A stretch of DNA of 64,000 nt from Tillandsia leiboldiana (GCA_029204045.2 CM055080.1:6851842-6915841); one strand, 5' to 3'; shown: positions 11,497-23,028, counted from the stretch's first letter. Made by a program: numbers and translations. The notes: generated by a model not told the origin, from the letters alone.

Positions 11497-11674
11497 TGTG
11501 ACGCCCCAACTTCCCAGGGGGTCACCCATCCTAGAACTACTCTAGCTCTAGCACGCTTAACTCTCATAACCTCTTGGATATTGCTACCATCCAAAATGCT
11601 ATAGCCGGGTTAAGAGATTTAGTCCTATTATATCATTTATATATAGGACTAATCCAAATTCCGGGGGTGTCACA
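11497..11674 (-). repeat. Cassandra LTR a (5S-rRNA-like)
   Basis: It runs 178 bp from TGTGACGCC to GTGTCACA. On the minus strand, 11509-11578 matches the 3' two-thirds of plant 5S rRNA: GTTAAGCGTGCT corresponds to the A box and AGGATGGGTGACC to the C box. It shares CTCATAACC and GGATATTGC with LTR d. Confidence 0.92.
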
Positions 11675-11896
11675 TTATTCCCCCTTTTAAGCCCTGACGT
11701 CCTCGTCAGGCTCAAAGACACTCACAAGCACCAAGCGATGTGAGACTCGTCTCGCTAGCCTTAGCCGACCTTGTAGGGAGCTGCACTCCACCCACAACGG
11801 TCATTAGCTAGGGAGACTCGCTCTACCCGCTATATAACCCTGGCTCAGCCGAGACTCATCTCTCATTTCCGGCTGGAACCTGGCTCTGATACCAAC

Positions 11897-12074
11897 TGTG
11901 ACGCTCCAACTTCCCAAGGGGTCACCCATCCTAGAACTACTCTAGCTCTAGCACGCTTAACTCTCTTAACCTCTTGGGCCTTGCTACCACCCAAAATGCT
12001 ATAGCCGGGTTAAGAGATTTAGTCCTATTATATCATTTATATATAGGACTAATCCAAATTCCGGGGGTGTCACA
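11897..12074 (-). repeat. Cassandra LTR b (5S-rRNA-like)
   Basis: It is 178 bp with the same 5S-like segment. It shares CTCTTAACC and GGGCCTTGC with LTR c and differs there from a and d. The four bases TTAC separate it from LTR c. Confidence 0.92.
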
Positions 12075-12078
12075 TTAC

Positions 12079-12255
12079 TGTGACGCCCCGACTTCCCAAG
12101 GGGTCACCCATCCTAGAACTACTCTAGCTCAGCACGCTTAACTCTCTTAACCTCTTGGGCCTTGCTACCACCCAAAATGCTATAGCCGGGTTAAGAGATT
12201 TAGTCCTATTATATTATTTATATATAGGACTAATCCAAATTCCGGGGGTGTCACA
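12079..12255 (-). repeat. Cassandra LTR c (5S-rRNA-like)
   Basis: It is 177 bp and differs from LTR b by about four changes, including one missing T at CTAGCTC. It is followed by the second internal region. Confidence 0.92.
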
Positions 12256-12477
12256 TTCTTCCCCCCTTTAAGCCCTGACGTCCTCGTCAGGCTCAAAGAC
12301 ACTCATAAGCACCAGGCGATGTGAGACTCGTCTCGCTAGCCTTAGCCGACCTTGTGGGGAGCTGCACTCCACCCACAACGGTCATTAGCCGGGGAGCCTC
12401 GCTCTACCCGCTAAATAACCCTGGCTCAGCCGAGACTCATCTCACATTTCCGGCTGGTGAATGGCTCTGATACCAAC

Positions 12478-12655
12478 TGTGACGCCCCAACTTCCCAGGG
12501 TGTCACCCATCCTTGAACTACTCTAGCTCTAGCACGCTTAACTCTCATAACCTCTTGGATATTGCTACCATCGAAAATGCTATAGCCGGGTTAAGAGATT
12601 TAGTCCTATTATATCATTTATATATAGGACTAATCCAAATTGCGGGAGTGTCACA
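12478..12655 (-). repeat. Cassandra LTR d (5S-rRNA-like)
   Basis: It is 178 bp and differs from LTR a by about five changes. It is followed by the right copy of the CTAAC target duplication. Confidence 0.92.
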
Positions 12656-13648
12656 CTAACTCTGCTTTTCACTAGCGGTGTGCCATCTTGTCGAGGAAAG
12701 GGACGACCAACATGACCCGTTCCCGCTTCGACACCCGGAGGTTCTCAGACAGCTTCTCCATAGAGTCGACCCATGACTCCACTATCATCGGGTTTGAGTC
12801 ATCGCCGCTAAACGTCGATAGATAAAACTTCTAGAATTTAGCGAGGCTCTCCATCGCCCTCTTCTGTCCTGCCTTCTAAGCCTCGTACTTGGTTTCATAT
12901 GTGCCCGAATCGGCACGTCAGGGCATCTCCCTAGTAGCCCCAACCGATGGTGCAAGGCGCGCCGACATAGGCTTGATCACCACCACCACTCTCTCTGCTG
13001 TCATCCCAATATGCGGCTACGCCGTGCGCTCGTGTATCATCTGCGCAACCTTAGCTTGTTGCGAAATCATCTTATGGAGCCTCTGGATCTGCTCTGTTTG
13101 GCGCTTCGACGCATCCTCTTGATGCCGGAAAGCTTCCTCTTGATGGTGAGAAGTCTCCTTCTGTCGGTGTGAGGCCTCCGCCTGCTGTTGGACCACACCG
13201 ATAAGCGCAGCCACTTGCCCGCACAATTCGCGCACGTCGCTCGATCCCGAACCCTCGGACGGCTCGGCCTGAGTCAATCTCGTATCCTTCCGTTGTGCCA
13301 TTACTTTCCTGAACACCACAATGAAACATTAATCCAAATCCAATAATTTGAACAAAAGCATTATTATAAGCCGAAACAAAGGTCCGTCCGTCGACCCAAT
13401 CATGCGAAAGTTCATGAGGGATACTTCCTCTCACTCCTAACGTTATGTTGTCGGCTGCCCAACATATCATTAGTAAGTGAAAGATATCATTAGTAAGTGA
13501 AAGTCCATTTCTCTCAATCTGTCCCTAATATCCATTTTGGGAACATCCCGATACCAAATCATGACTCTCGCTCAAAGTCCACTCACACTCACGTGCCTAG
13601 TCACTAGGGTCTCACTAAGGTCTGCTAACTGCCTATAATCACTCCTAG

Positions 13649-13660
13649 GCTCTGATACCA
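13649..13660 (-). other. Primer-binding site of the minus-strand gypsy element
   Basis: The minus strand reads TGGTATCAGAGC here, 8 bases inside the LTR end at 13669, the same spacing as in the first gypsy element. Confidence 0.88.
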
Positions 13661-13668
13661 CTCTTATC

Positions 13669-16090
13669 TATCACGCTCTGAGATCACCAATTTGGTCGGT
13701 TCGGGCACGCCAACAGACCCGCCAAATGAGCATGACCTCTCCTATACCTGAAAGGAATGGTAACCGTCTCGAAAAAATACAAAGTGTACAATAAGATAAC
13801 TATACCAGAGTAATCTACTAAACTGTAAACATTCAACTTTAAACAAATAGTTATAACAAGTTGAAAGTAAAGGGATGCAAGAGTGAACATCTCAATATAT
13901 TATTTAATTATATTTTTTCTTTCTTTTCTCACAAAATACAAGGTTCACTTAAATGCAAAAAATAAAGTACTGCTAGACCCTCTAGGTCTACTAAGCTGAT
14001 GGGCTCTTGCCCATGTCGAGTGCCTCACCGGTTGTACCTGGTCCTGAAAAATGATGGAAACCACAGGGTGTGAGAATTACGAATAGTTCCGAGTGGATTT
14101 ATCCACCGAGAAACATACTCTACACTTCTTGGTCCAATGAAAGCATTAGTAGTAAGATAATAGGGAAAGCAATAAATACTACACTAGCATGCAGATATAA
14201 AATCGCTACACCACTAGTCATGCTCAATGTCATAATGCTACTAAGCCATGCCACACTAAGCTACTCTATTATACTCCGGCTACTATGCCGCTACTCAAGG
14301 GTCATACCTAACTTGACCGTATTCGGCCACTTTGCATTTTTTTTTTTTTTTACTTTTAAACATTTCGGAAGCACCTCGTCCGATGGGCCTCTACCCTAGA
14401 AGTCACGCTCCAAATTGATGAGTCTCAAATCCGAAGGCGCCAATTGCATTTTACTTTATATTTAGACCTTTCGGAAGTACCTCGTCCGATGGCCCTCTGT
14501 CCTAGGAGTCACGCTACCAATTGACGATTCTCAAATCCAAAGGTGTCATTTACATTATATTTTTATTTTTTAACCCTTTCGAAAGTATCTCGTCTGATGG
14601 GCTTCTGCCTTAGGAGCCGCTATACGCACTCACTTCCAATGACAGGTCTCAAATCCGAGAGTGCATTTGCATTCTCTTTTTACTTTTCCCCTTAGGGTCA
14701 CGACATAAGCCTCATGGACATTATCTTGTTCTTTTAATTCTTGCTCACTTTTAATCCTTCCGGAAGTATCTTGACCGATGGGCCTCTTCCCTAGGAGTTA
14801 TGCTCCCAATTGACGAGTCTCAAATCTAAATGTGCATTTTACATTTCTTTTTCATATTTACCCTAAGTTAAGACTCTAGGGTTCCAAAGTGTCGAACGGT
14901 CATCAATCTTATAACATACCACTCTAACCTAGAGTTCATTCACTCTATGTTGAGACTCTATCATTTTCCACCTTAGGTTTATCCCTAAATTCAATGCCAA
15001 TCATTTTCAATCTAGATTTTCTCCTAGGTTTATGTCACACATGTCCAACCTACCACTAGATTTTGTTTACACATACCACCTAGGGCTAAAGCCTTGTTTA
15101 CTCAATATCATGTCTTCTCTACACATCTACTCTTACTGTCATACTTCTAAATTAAAGAAAGCAAAGGAAAAGAGTTAAGATTACTATTTTCGGTGAAATC
15201 CTGCATATTTGTTGCACTTTTGCAAAAGAGATGACCTTGATCACTTGAACCTCCAAGAAAATTTCTAAAAATGGGATAGAAACCCATAAAAGATCATTTT
15301 ATCTCTTTTAAAATTCATAAAACTCAAAAATCCTAAAAACCATAATTTTTCTCTCATACCTTCTCAAGCTTCTAAGCAAAAAAGATAGAGAAAATTATTC
15401 TTTTCTTCTCCCAAAGTCTTCCTTGAGATCTTCTCCAACTTCTCCAAGCTATTTCGGAGATCAAACCCTAAGCAACAGGGATTCCAAGCTGTTGCTGCTC
15501 CTCCATTCCTTCCTCAACTTCTTTTTCTTCTTCTCTAAAAAGCTGCATAGAGAGAGAGAAAGAGAGAGAATGAGATATGTGAGGGAGAGAGAATGAAGGA
15601 GAGAGGGCATTGATCAGGAGTTTGGTGGTTGTGATAGAAGGTGTGAAATGACCTATTTGCCCCCAAGAAAATTTCCTATTTACCACAAAACCATGTCAAT
15701 CTTTGCGCATTTCGGGCGCCTGCGACCCTGTTCCGGGCTTCCGAAACATCGCGACTATAGTCCGCTGGCTCTCCAAGGCGCCCTCATATGCGCCCACTAC
15801 TGTCAATCCGGGCGCCCGCAGGACACCCAAGGTGTTCGAAGGCCCGCGTGCACCAAAATCTAGCGCTCGGGTTGGGTGTCCGAAAGTACGGACAGGGCGC
15901 TCGCCCCAGCGCCCACTATTGTAGCGCCAAGCGCTTGCACCCTGTTTAGGATGCCTGAAAGTGCTCAAAACTCCAGCTTGAGTTCTTTTCGTCCGTTTTC
16001 CGACTTAATTTAGGTCCAAATGCACTTTGCTTCGAGCCAAACTTGTCTAACTCATTTTAATCATATTTTTAAACATATTCAATGTGACTT
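13669..16090 (-). repeat. 5' LTR of the minus-strand gypsy element
   Basis: The minus-strand end reads AGAGCGTGATA, apparently a decayed form of the usual GCGTGACA. Just inside it is GTCTGTTGGCGTGCCCG, a motif shared with the other gypsy LTRs here. It holds four ~110-bp tandem units (14350-14860), a CT/GA-rich leader (15540-15605) and a GC-rich stretch (15700-15950). The upper border is uncertain and set near 16090. Short ORFs inside are not supported. Confidence 0.7.
14350..14860. repeat. Tandem repeat of ~110 bp, four diverged units, in the LTR
   Basis: Units share CGGAAG(T/C)ACCTCGTCCGATGG, then CCTAGGAGTCACGCTCC, then GACGAGTCTCAAATCC. They begin near 14361, 14467, 14576 and 14758. The third and fourth are separated by ~70 extra bases. 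Confidence 0.8.
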
Positions 16091-16099
16091 AGCCGCACT

Positions 16100-17440
16100 T
16101 TGCTACTTTATCTAAAACCGATGCACCATAGAGATCGTGAGGGAGAGCATGAGAGAGATCGAGAGGAGAGGTGGAGAGCCCACGACGCGATCCATGGAGT
16201 CGAGTGAGGGTGCACGTGTGTGTGATTTTCTTGCGCATCGACTTTGAGGTTGGTTTTGATTATTTTATTATTTATTTGGGATTTTTGACGTGAGATTTTT
16301 ACAATAGATTTTATATTGGAGAATTTCTTGGTGGATTTAGAATTTAGAGAGTTGTTTGGGTTTATTTTTAGGAGCAAAATTTTTGGGTTCTTATGTTGAG
16401 GATTTTGACTGTCGGACTGTTGTGTCGGTGTTGTTCGAAGTTTGGAGGTCGCGGTGAAGCGCGTCGTCATTCTTCCTTCCGCTTTTTTGTCAAAATTAGC
16501 GATTCGGGTGGGTTCCGTGTCGTCGAGAACGACATATTACCTTTTATATCTACTTAGTCGGTTGTAAGTTTATTTGATTGCTTATAGGTTGATTGATAGT
16601 AGTAGAAAAATGCATATGAATATTTGAGTGATATTTTATAATATTTGAACCGTATGGGTTGGGGATAGAATATATTATTATTTTATTATTAGGGAATTTA
16701 TGTGGATTGTTTGATAGTATGGGATAGGCCTTATTTATAGTATGATTGGATTTTATTTTAATTACCAGGAGGATCCATGTTAATTAAACCAAGGGGTTAG
16801 TGTATTAGTGTGATGTTTTTTAGCAGGAGGGGTGACCCAGATTGCTTTTCTATTTTGTGTGGTTGGTTAGATTGAGATGGGTGGTATCCAGATATTAATA
16901 TATGTACTACGTCATCCGGATATGTGTGATACCCCATCTTAGCCTTGGTGAGTAGCGGATCGTTGGCGGGCCGTGGGATTGTATGTGTGCCTGTGGCACT
17001 GTAATTGAGCAGTTTGGTACTTCTATTTTTGGAAGTTTATGAGTTATGTCTTTGGGTTTTGTCTTTGAGTTGTTGGTAATCTGATAGGTCATCATTTTGA
17101 TTATAACCTACAAGCCACATTGAGCTTTATTGGAGTTTACCGTTATAGGACTGGAGAAAGAGAGATGACGGGACCTTGTTGGCGGGCACGCCGGCGGTTG
17201 TGTAGCCCGGATGGTAGAGGGAGGTAGGTAGGCGGACCATGGGATTGTATGTGTGCCTATGGCACTGTAATTGAGCAGTTTGGTACTTTTACCTTTGGAG
17301 GTTTATGAGTCATGTTTTGAGATTTTGTCTTTGAGTTATTGGTAATAGAAATGTTGGCCTACTTCTACACCCGATATATGGTATAACCCGTTGAGTGTTT
17401 TAATGTAACATAGTAAAACATTCATATTGTCCTATGATAG
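16100..17440 (+). repeat. LTR fragment, same family as 8276-9470 but inverted
   Basis: From 16130 it carries a GA-rich leader, then sequence matching the reverse complement of 8276-8900. It continues with GC-richer LTR sequence, including GGATCGTTGGCGGGCCGTGG near 16955. It has no polymerase genes or primer site beside it. Treated as a relic LTR. Confidence 0.6.
16966..17345. repeat. ~115-bp direct repeat pair inside the LTR fragment
   Basis: The segment from CCGTGGGATTGTATGTGTGCC to TTGGTAATCTG near 16966-17083 recurs with few changes near 17236-17347, about 265 bp apart. Confidence 0.8.
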
Positions 17441-17653
17441 AAATTTAACTTTAAAAAAGAAATTAATTTGATTCAACCATTTCTTTCTCAACTCACCAAC
17501 TTGAATCATGCATACGGAAGAGGGGTTAGGACCAAAATACAAAAAAAAAATGGAAAAATTTTATAGACCAATAGTAAAATTAATTCTAAAGATTAAAAAT
17601 CTCATTGCAAAAAATAAAAAGTAGAGGACCAAGATAAAAGTATGTACAATTTA

Positions 17654-17831
17654 CTTTTCGACAAGGATTAATTATACAGTTAGTCTCCCAGCCATTACAT
17701 ATTTTTATCAATTTTTTTGAAAGAAAGATAGTATGCTAAACGAAGCGGATAGCATACTACATTTTTCTAAAAAAATTATAAAAGTATGTAATGGTTGGGA
17801 GACTAACTGTACAATTAATCCTTGTCAAAAG
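17654..17831. mobile_element. Foldback MITE (178 bp)
   Basis: The ends are long inverted repeats of about 50 bp. The left reads CTTTTCGACAAGGATTAATT and the right is its complement ending CCTTGTCAAAAG, with GTTAGTCTCCCA in both arms. The centre has a second small inverted repeat, AGTATGCT...AGCATACT. It has no coding capacity. The superfamily is not assigned because the TSD is ambiguous. Confidence 0.85.
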
Positions 17832-18415
17832 ATAAATGTTATATTTTAGATGTATATATTGCATCTCATCCATCTAAGAACGAAGAGCCACTCACTAGTT
17901 ATATAATGTAACTAGTGGGAAGAACTCATCTTTGGATATGTGTGATATTGGATCTACATTTACTTTTGTGTGTATCCTTAGTATTCGTTATCGTGCTTCG
18001 CTACTCTATTGATCTCCAAGTTTTACCTAAAATTTTACTTTAATGCCATCCTTTTAATTTTTACAATGACTTTCTAAGTTTATTATTTGTTTCAATTAAC
18101 TCGCTTCCATCAAAATAACTATTACTTTGAGCAAAAATTGCTACTCTTCCCTAGTCAGTAAATCTGTCCACAAATAAAAAAGGAAAATGGCACGTTATGT
18201 GTCCTCTCACAGACATAATAGTGTCAAGTTTAGAATTATTTATTTGACATGTGACATGAGATTTTCCTCTCTATAGTCGAGTAAACTAATTTTTTTATAA
18301 ATATTTTTTAGATAAAAATCCATAGGTACTTTCATTGATCCGTAAATAAAAGTTTACTGAAGAAAAATTACAATAGGATAAAGTAAATCGTTGACTGAAA
18401 ACACGGTATAGAGAG
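17832..18415. other. AT-rich intergenic DNA; nothing recognised
   Basis: There is no open frame or known repeat border. A short inverted repeat, ACTAGTTATATAATGTAACTAGT, lies near 17896-17918. The stretch ends at the copia target site. Confidence 0.5.
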
Positions 18416-18420
18416 GTGTT

Positions 18421-18987
18421 TGACGGGGGACCGACCGTGGGGTTACCGAGCACATCTCAACCCACACAGCACACGAGCGCAGCGGAAACAGAATCTTTCG
18501 TAGATGAAAGTAGGCGAAAACGATTGTAAAAAACAATCACGAGAATAACTAAAGAAATAAAACAAATAAGGAAATGCAAGGACACAAGAATTACGTGGTT
18601 CGGTCAACAATGTGTCAACCTACGTCCACGGGCAAGACCACCTCAATGCGTTATTCGATTAATCCACGACACAAAAGTACAAGGAGTAAAATTGGATTAT
18701 AAGAAACTCTCTCACGGAGGCTCTCCACGTTTTTCCTCTCAATTAGGATTTTTCAATGAAGCTCTAAAAAATAAAAGATGAATCGCAAGAGTTAATGTAA
18801 CTCTAAAAACCTAATTCTAATAGGAAACTATCTCCACCGTCCATCCGAGTTTTTAAATCATTTCTAGTCGTCGTCCATATCCTCTTAAGAATTATCTTTA
18901 AGATATTCCTAAATCATCCCTAATCTTTAGGAACAAGATTGGATCAAATCCATATGGACTCGAAACATGATTTTACATAATCCAACA
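18421..18987 (-). repeat. Copia 3' LTR
   Basis: On the minus strand it starts TGTTGGATTATGTAAAATC next to the polypurine tract AAGTGGGAGAAT (18988 onward) and ends GGTCCCCCGTCA. Confidence 0.93.
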
Positions 18988-19061
18988 ATTCTCCCACTTA
19001 AAAACATGTGCCGAATTTCATAAAACACAAAATTGAAGATCTTGCCAAATTCCCACTCTCC

Positions 19062-22000
19062 TCATGTAGCTCCAAGACCGAGAGAAGTCATACTCCAATT
19101 GAACTTCTCTCGAGTCGCCGGTTTCGTTAAAATATCCACTGGATTCGCATCTGTGTGAATTTTCAACAATGAGATAAAACCCTCATCCACCACATCTCTC
19201 ACGAAGTGATAACGAATATCAATGTGTTTCGTCTGAGAGTGAAACACCGGATTCTTCGCCAAGTGTATTGCACTTTGACTATCACAATTCACTCCCACCA
19301 CATCTTGTTTCACTTTTAATTCTCCTAAAAGTCTTTTTAGCCAGATAGCCTCCTTACAAGCATGTGTCATTGCTATGTACTCCGCCTCCGTCGTCGACAA
19401 AGCGACTATCGACTGAAGCTTCGACTCCCAGCTAATAACACCACCGCCCATGGAGAAAACACAACCCGTGGTAGACTTTCTTCTATCTTTATCTCCTACG
19501 AAATCTGCATCCACATATCTGACGCACTCCAAACCCGCAGAACCATAACAGAGTGAGAAATCCGCAGTACCTCTCAAATATCTGAGAATCCACTTCACTG
19601 CATTTCAATGTTCACAACCTGGATTCGCCATATACCGACTCACTGCTCCCACTGCTTGAGCAATGTCGGGTCTCGTGCACACCATGGTAAACATAAGGCT
19701 CCCTACTGCCGATGAATATGGTACCCGAGCCATGTCGGTCCTTTCTGCTTCCGTACCCGGTGATTGCTCGGTCGACAATTTTAAATGAATAGGAAACGGG
19801 GTAGAAACTAGCTTTGCGTTCTGCAAGTTGAAGCGCCACAGAACCTTCTCCACATAACTCTTCTGTGAAAGCCAAACTTTCCTATCTTTCTCTCCCATAG
19901 TACCTTCATCCCGAGTATTTGATTCACGGTTCCTAAGTCCTTCATATCGAACTCACCGGCTAACTGAGTTTTCAAGATAGATATCCGACCTTTGTTATTT
20001 CCGGCGACCACCATGTCGTCGACATATAATAACAAAATACAGAAGCTCCTATCATTATAATAGCAGAAATATGCACAATGATCTGCTTCAAGCCTATCAA
20101 AACCCAAACTTATAATGAAGGAATCAAATCGCTTGTACCAACACCTTGGCGCCTGTTTCAAGCCGTACAACAATTTGTTCAACCGACAAACCAAATACTC
20201 CTTGCCTTTTTCGACAAAGCCTTCCGGTTGCGAGATATATATCTCCTCCTCCAGGTCACAATGCAAGAATGTTGTTTTTACATCCATCTGCTCGAGCTTC
20301 AAATCCATGACCGCTGCGATCGCCAAAACAACCCGAATAGTGGTAAGACGAACCACCGGTGAGAAGATCTCATCGAAATCGATTCCCGGCTTCTGAGCAT
20401 ATCCCTTCACCACCAATCTTGCCTTGAACCTCTCCACATTCCCATCTGTATCCCTTTTCACCTTAAACACCCACCGACATCCAATCGCGTTCCTTTCCTT
20501 CGGCAAATCAACAAGTTCCCAAGTCTTGTTCTTCCGAATTGACTCCATCTCCTCCTCCATCGCGCATTGCCACTTCCCAGCGTCAGTCAACTCACAAGCC
20601 TCCTTATACGAAGTCGGTTCATCTTCTTCCGCTAAAGCAACATATGCACTAACATGGTTTGCAGAAGGAATAAATGAAGTAATATATTCATTATACCTCG
20701 CAGGAGGTCTAATAACTCTACTAGGACGCCCGGAATCCGCTGGCGACTCTACCGGTGAATTTGTATCTTCGGATGATTGCGGAGATTCCAAGTTAGGTTC
20801 ATCATCAACCACTTCATCATCCTGTTGTGCTTGCTCAACTTGCACCTCATCGCACGCTTCAAATAGCTCAATTGGAATCATAGCATCATCATCTTGCTTT
20901 TCCTTGGTGCCTTGAAAGGACCCTTTATTGAAGATAACGTCACGACTTATGACTATTTTGTAGTTAGTAGGGTCCCACAATCGATACCCCTTAACACCTT
21001 TTGCATAGCCAAGAAATATACACCTCCGAGAGTTCTTATCTAATTTTGACATTTTCTCCTTCGGTATCCACGCATAAGCATCACATCCAAAGACACGAAG
21101 ATAGGAGTAATCAACGGACTTGCCGCTCCAGACTTCTTCAGGAATTTCCAAACCAAGTGATTTTGTCGGCGCTCGATTAATCAAATAACAAGCCGTGCTC
21201 ACGGCTTCCGCCCAAAATCTCTTGTCGAGTTTTGAAGTACTCAACATGCTACGGGCCCTCTCCATGAGTGTTCTATTTAACCTCTCCGCTACACCGTTTT
21301 GTTGCGGTGTACCGGGTACCGTGAGATGCCTCTTAATTCCATGCTCAATACAAAACTCATCAAATTCTCTTGAACAATACTCCCTTCCGTTATCAAAACG
21401 TAGGCACTTAATTTTTAAATCCTTTACATTCTCCACAAGAGTTTTGACCTTCTTAAAAGTCTCAAACACATCGGACTTTCGCTTTAGAATATACACCCAA
21501 GCCTTCCGAGAATAATCATCAATAAAGGAAACAAAGTAAGAACATCTGCCCAACGAAGTATCGGGCGACTCCCAAGTATCCGAATGAATCAACTCGAGAT
21601 GCTTCTTACTTCTTTGATGTGATAGAGAAAAAGACAACCTTCGTTGCTTCCCGTAGATGCAATCTTCACAAAAATCTAATGGCGCGGACTTGTAACCTGA
21701 AAGAAGTTCACGGTTGGATAATACCTGCAATCCGCGCTCACTCATGTGTCCTAAATGGCGATGCCACACCGTTGAAGACTCCACCTTTGCGCTTGCAACA
21801 ACCGCTTCTCTCACTTGAGTCTCGCCCACTAATCTATAAAGGCCACCTACTTGCTCTCCTTTCATCAACACCAAATAACCTTAACATACCTTCAAGTGAT
21901 CTTTCTCGCCGATGAATTTAAACCCTTGTTTGCAAAATTTTCCAAGTGATAGAAAACTTTTTCGAAGTGCAGGAACATGTCGAACATTAGAAACTGTCCG

Positions 22001-23028
22001 AATAACACCATCAAACATCTTGATCCGAACGTCTCCCACTCCAACCACCGGACATGCCGTGTTGTCACCCAAATAGATAACTCCACAATCCCGTGATTTA
22101 TAAGAATGAAACCACTCCCTATAGGGAGTCATGTGGAATGACGCCTCCGAATCCAAGATCCAATGATAAATAAGCTCGGATCTATCCAATGCGACTAACG
22201 CATCTCCGTCTTCTGAACTAGCCGACTTAGCATCCGTTTCGGCTATATTACCTTGAAAATTATTTGAATCGGATTTACCATCAACTCCTTTAACCCGACA
22301 ATCTTTTTTCACGTGCCCCAACTTTCCACAATTCCAGCACTTTACTTTCTTTTTGCCCTTGAATTTTGATCTCGACTTTCCTCGATCACCATACTCCCTC
22401 TCGAAAGGTCTTCCCCGTGCTATCATAGCCTCCCCCGAAGAACTTCCTGGGCTAGACTTCCGCCTCATCTCCTCGGTAAGTAATGATGCAACAACCGACT
22501 CCATCTTAAGGGTTTCAATATAACTCAAGTTCATAATCAAATTATCCCAAGTTTCCGGCATCGAGCAAAGTAAAATACTTGCCTTTTCTTCTTCATCAAT
22601 TCTCACGTCTAGGGCAGCGAGTTTGCTCACGATAGAGTTGAATGTACTTAGATGTTCTTGTACCGGTGCCCCGTCCTTCATCTTTAGATTGTACAATTGT
22701 CGCCTTAAGAAAATTTTGTTCACCAATGACTTTCTTTCATAGAGATTTTTTTTAATTTATCCCAAATCCCTTTTGCGGTAGTCTCGGTCTCCACATTGAA
22801 TAACACCGAATCATCCAGTGCCAAATATAGGTTTGCCAAAGCCATCTTGTCCTTCTCTTCAAATTGTTTATCAGTCATCCCTTCCAGCTTATTCTCTATT
22901 CCTTGCCGGGCGATCTCACAAGCATCTTTAATCAAAATTGCTTGCATCTTTAGTTTCCACAACGCAAAGTTCGCTCCATCAAATCGAGAAATCCCATACT
23001 TTGTCACTGAAATTTTTCCCGCCATCAT
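19062..23028 (-). pseudogene. Copia gag-pol polyprotein, broken
   Basis: Gag starts at 23028 (MMAGKISVTKYGISRFDGAN) with the copia-type FALWKLKMQAIL block. A frameshift in an A-run near 22750 moves the frame to 22726-21881, with zinc knuckle CWNCGKLGHVKKDC and protease WILDSEASFHMT; the normal D-S-G is D-S-E. TAA at 21881-21883 interrupts before integrase. The frame 21874-19808 holds GAG-pre-integrase (WHRHLGHMSERGLQVL), integrase (FIDDYSRKAWVYIL; CLRFDNGREYCS; QQNGVAERLNRTLMERAR) and RT with YVDD in LLLYVDDMVVAG. A second frameshift lies near 19880-19900, and TGA at 19605-19607 replaces a Trp-type codon. RNase H follows (YVDADFVGDKDRRKSTTG; LSTTEAEYIA; KHIDIRYHFVRD) to 19062. Confidence 0.94.

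Larger units (their letters stand above)
11497..12655 (-). mobile_element. Cassandra TRIM, compound four-LTR structure with one TSD
   Basis: Cassandra elements are non-coding terminal-repeat retrotransposons in miniature, known for LTRs derived from 5S rRNA genes. The order on the plus strand is LTR a (11497-11674), internal (11675-11896), LTR b (11897-12074), TTAC, LTR c (12079-12255), internal (12256-12477), LTR d (12478-12655). CTAAC flanks the whole block once on each side (11492-11496 and 12656-12660), so it occupies a single insertion site. Each internal part ends in CTCTGATACCAAC, the complement of the Met-tRNA primer site plus two bases, so the element runs on the minus strand. Diagnostic positions pair a with d and b with c. 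It carries no protein, so movement would depend on another element's enzymes. Confidence 0.93.
9994..13319 (-). pseudogene. Gag-protease-RT remnant of the minus-strand gypsy element
   Basis: Gag begins at 13319 (MAQRKDTRLTQAEPSEGSG). It has a Gln/His-rich coiled segment, a capsid-type block after several stops (NPMIVESWVDSMEKLSENLR near 12750), and after the Cassandra insertion PPPTWEEFWGLLFATYF near 11440. The zinc knuckle near 10990 reads CYKRGRPGHMASEC, with the second cysteine replaced by Arg. Protease keeps its active site (LFDTGALHSF near 10740) and FDIVLGMD near 10530, followed by a stop. A clean frame at 9994-10368 covers the pre-RT region to DYRELNKVIINSN, where homology ends. Many stops and frameshifts interrupt it. 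Confidence 0.82.
9994..16090 (-). mobile_element. Truncated Ty3/gypsy element, minus strand, with nested Cassandra insertion
   Basis: In minus-strand order it has a 5' LTR (about 16090 to 13669), a primer site, gag, protease and the start of RT, where it stops at 9994. The rest of RT, RNase H and integrase are missing. Its protease-to-RT wording is close to that of the first gypsy element (REIEFIINLVPGTTPVSKAP against REIEFVINVVPGTAPISKAP), so both belong to one lineage. A four-LTR Cassandra structure sits in its gag at 11497-12655. The right LTR border is approximate. Confidence 0.8.

Noticed and set aside
11509..12567. Tandem 5S rRNA genes
   Set aside because: The 5S similarity covers only about two-thirds of the gene and lies inside TG...CA LTRs with primer sites and a TSD. 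These are Cassandra LTRs, not functional 5S genes.
11497..12655. Simple tandem duplication of a Cassandra element by unequal crossing over
   Set aside because: Unequal crossing over gives LTR-internal-LTR-internal-LTR with shared LTRs. Here two LTRs abut with TTAC between them and pair as a-d and b-c.
20078..21515. Plus-strand ORFs across the copia element
   Set aside because: They are antisense shadows of the integrase and RT frames on the minus strand.
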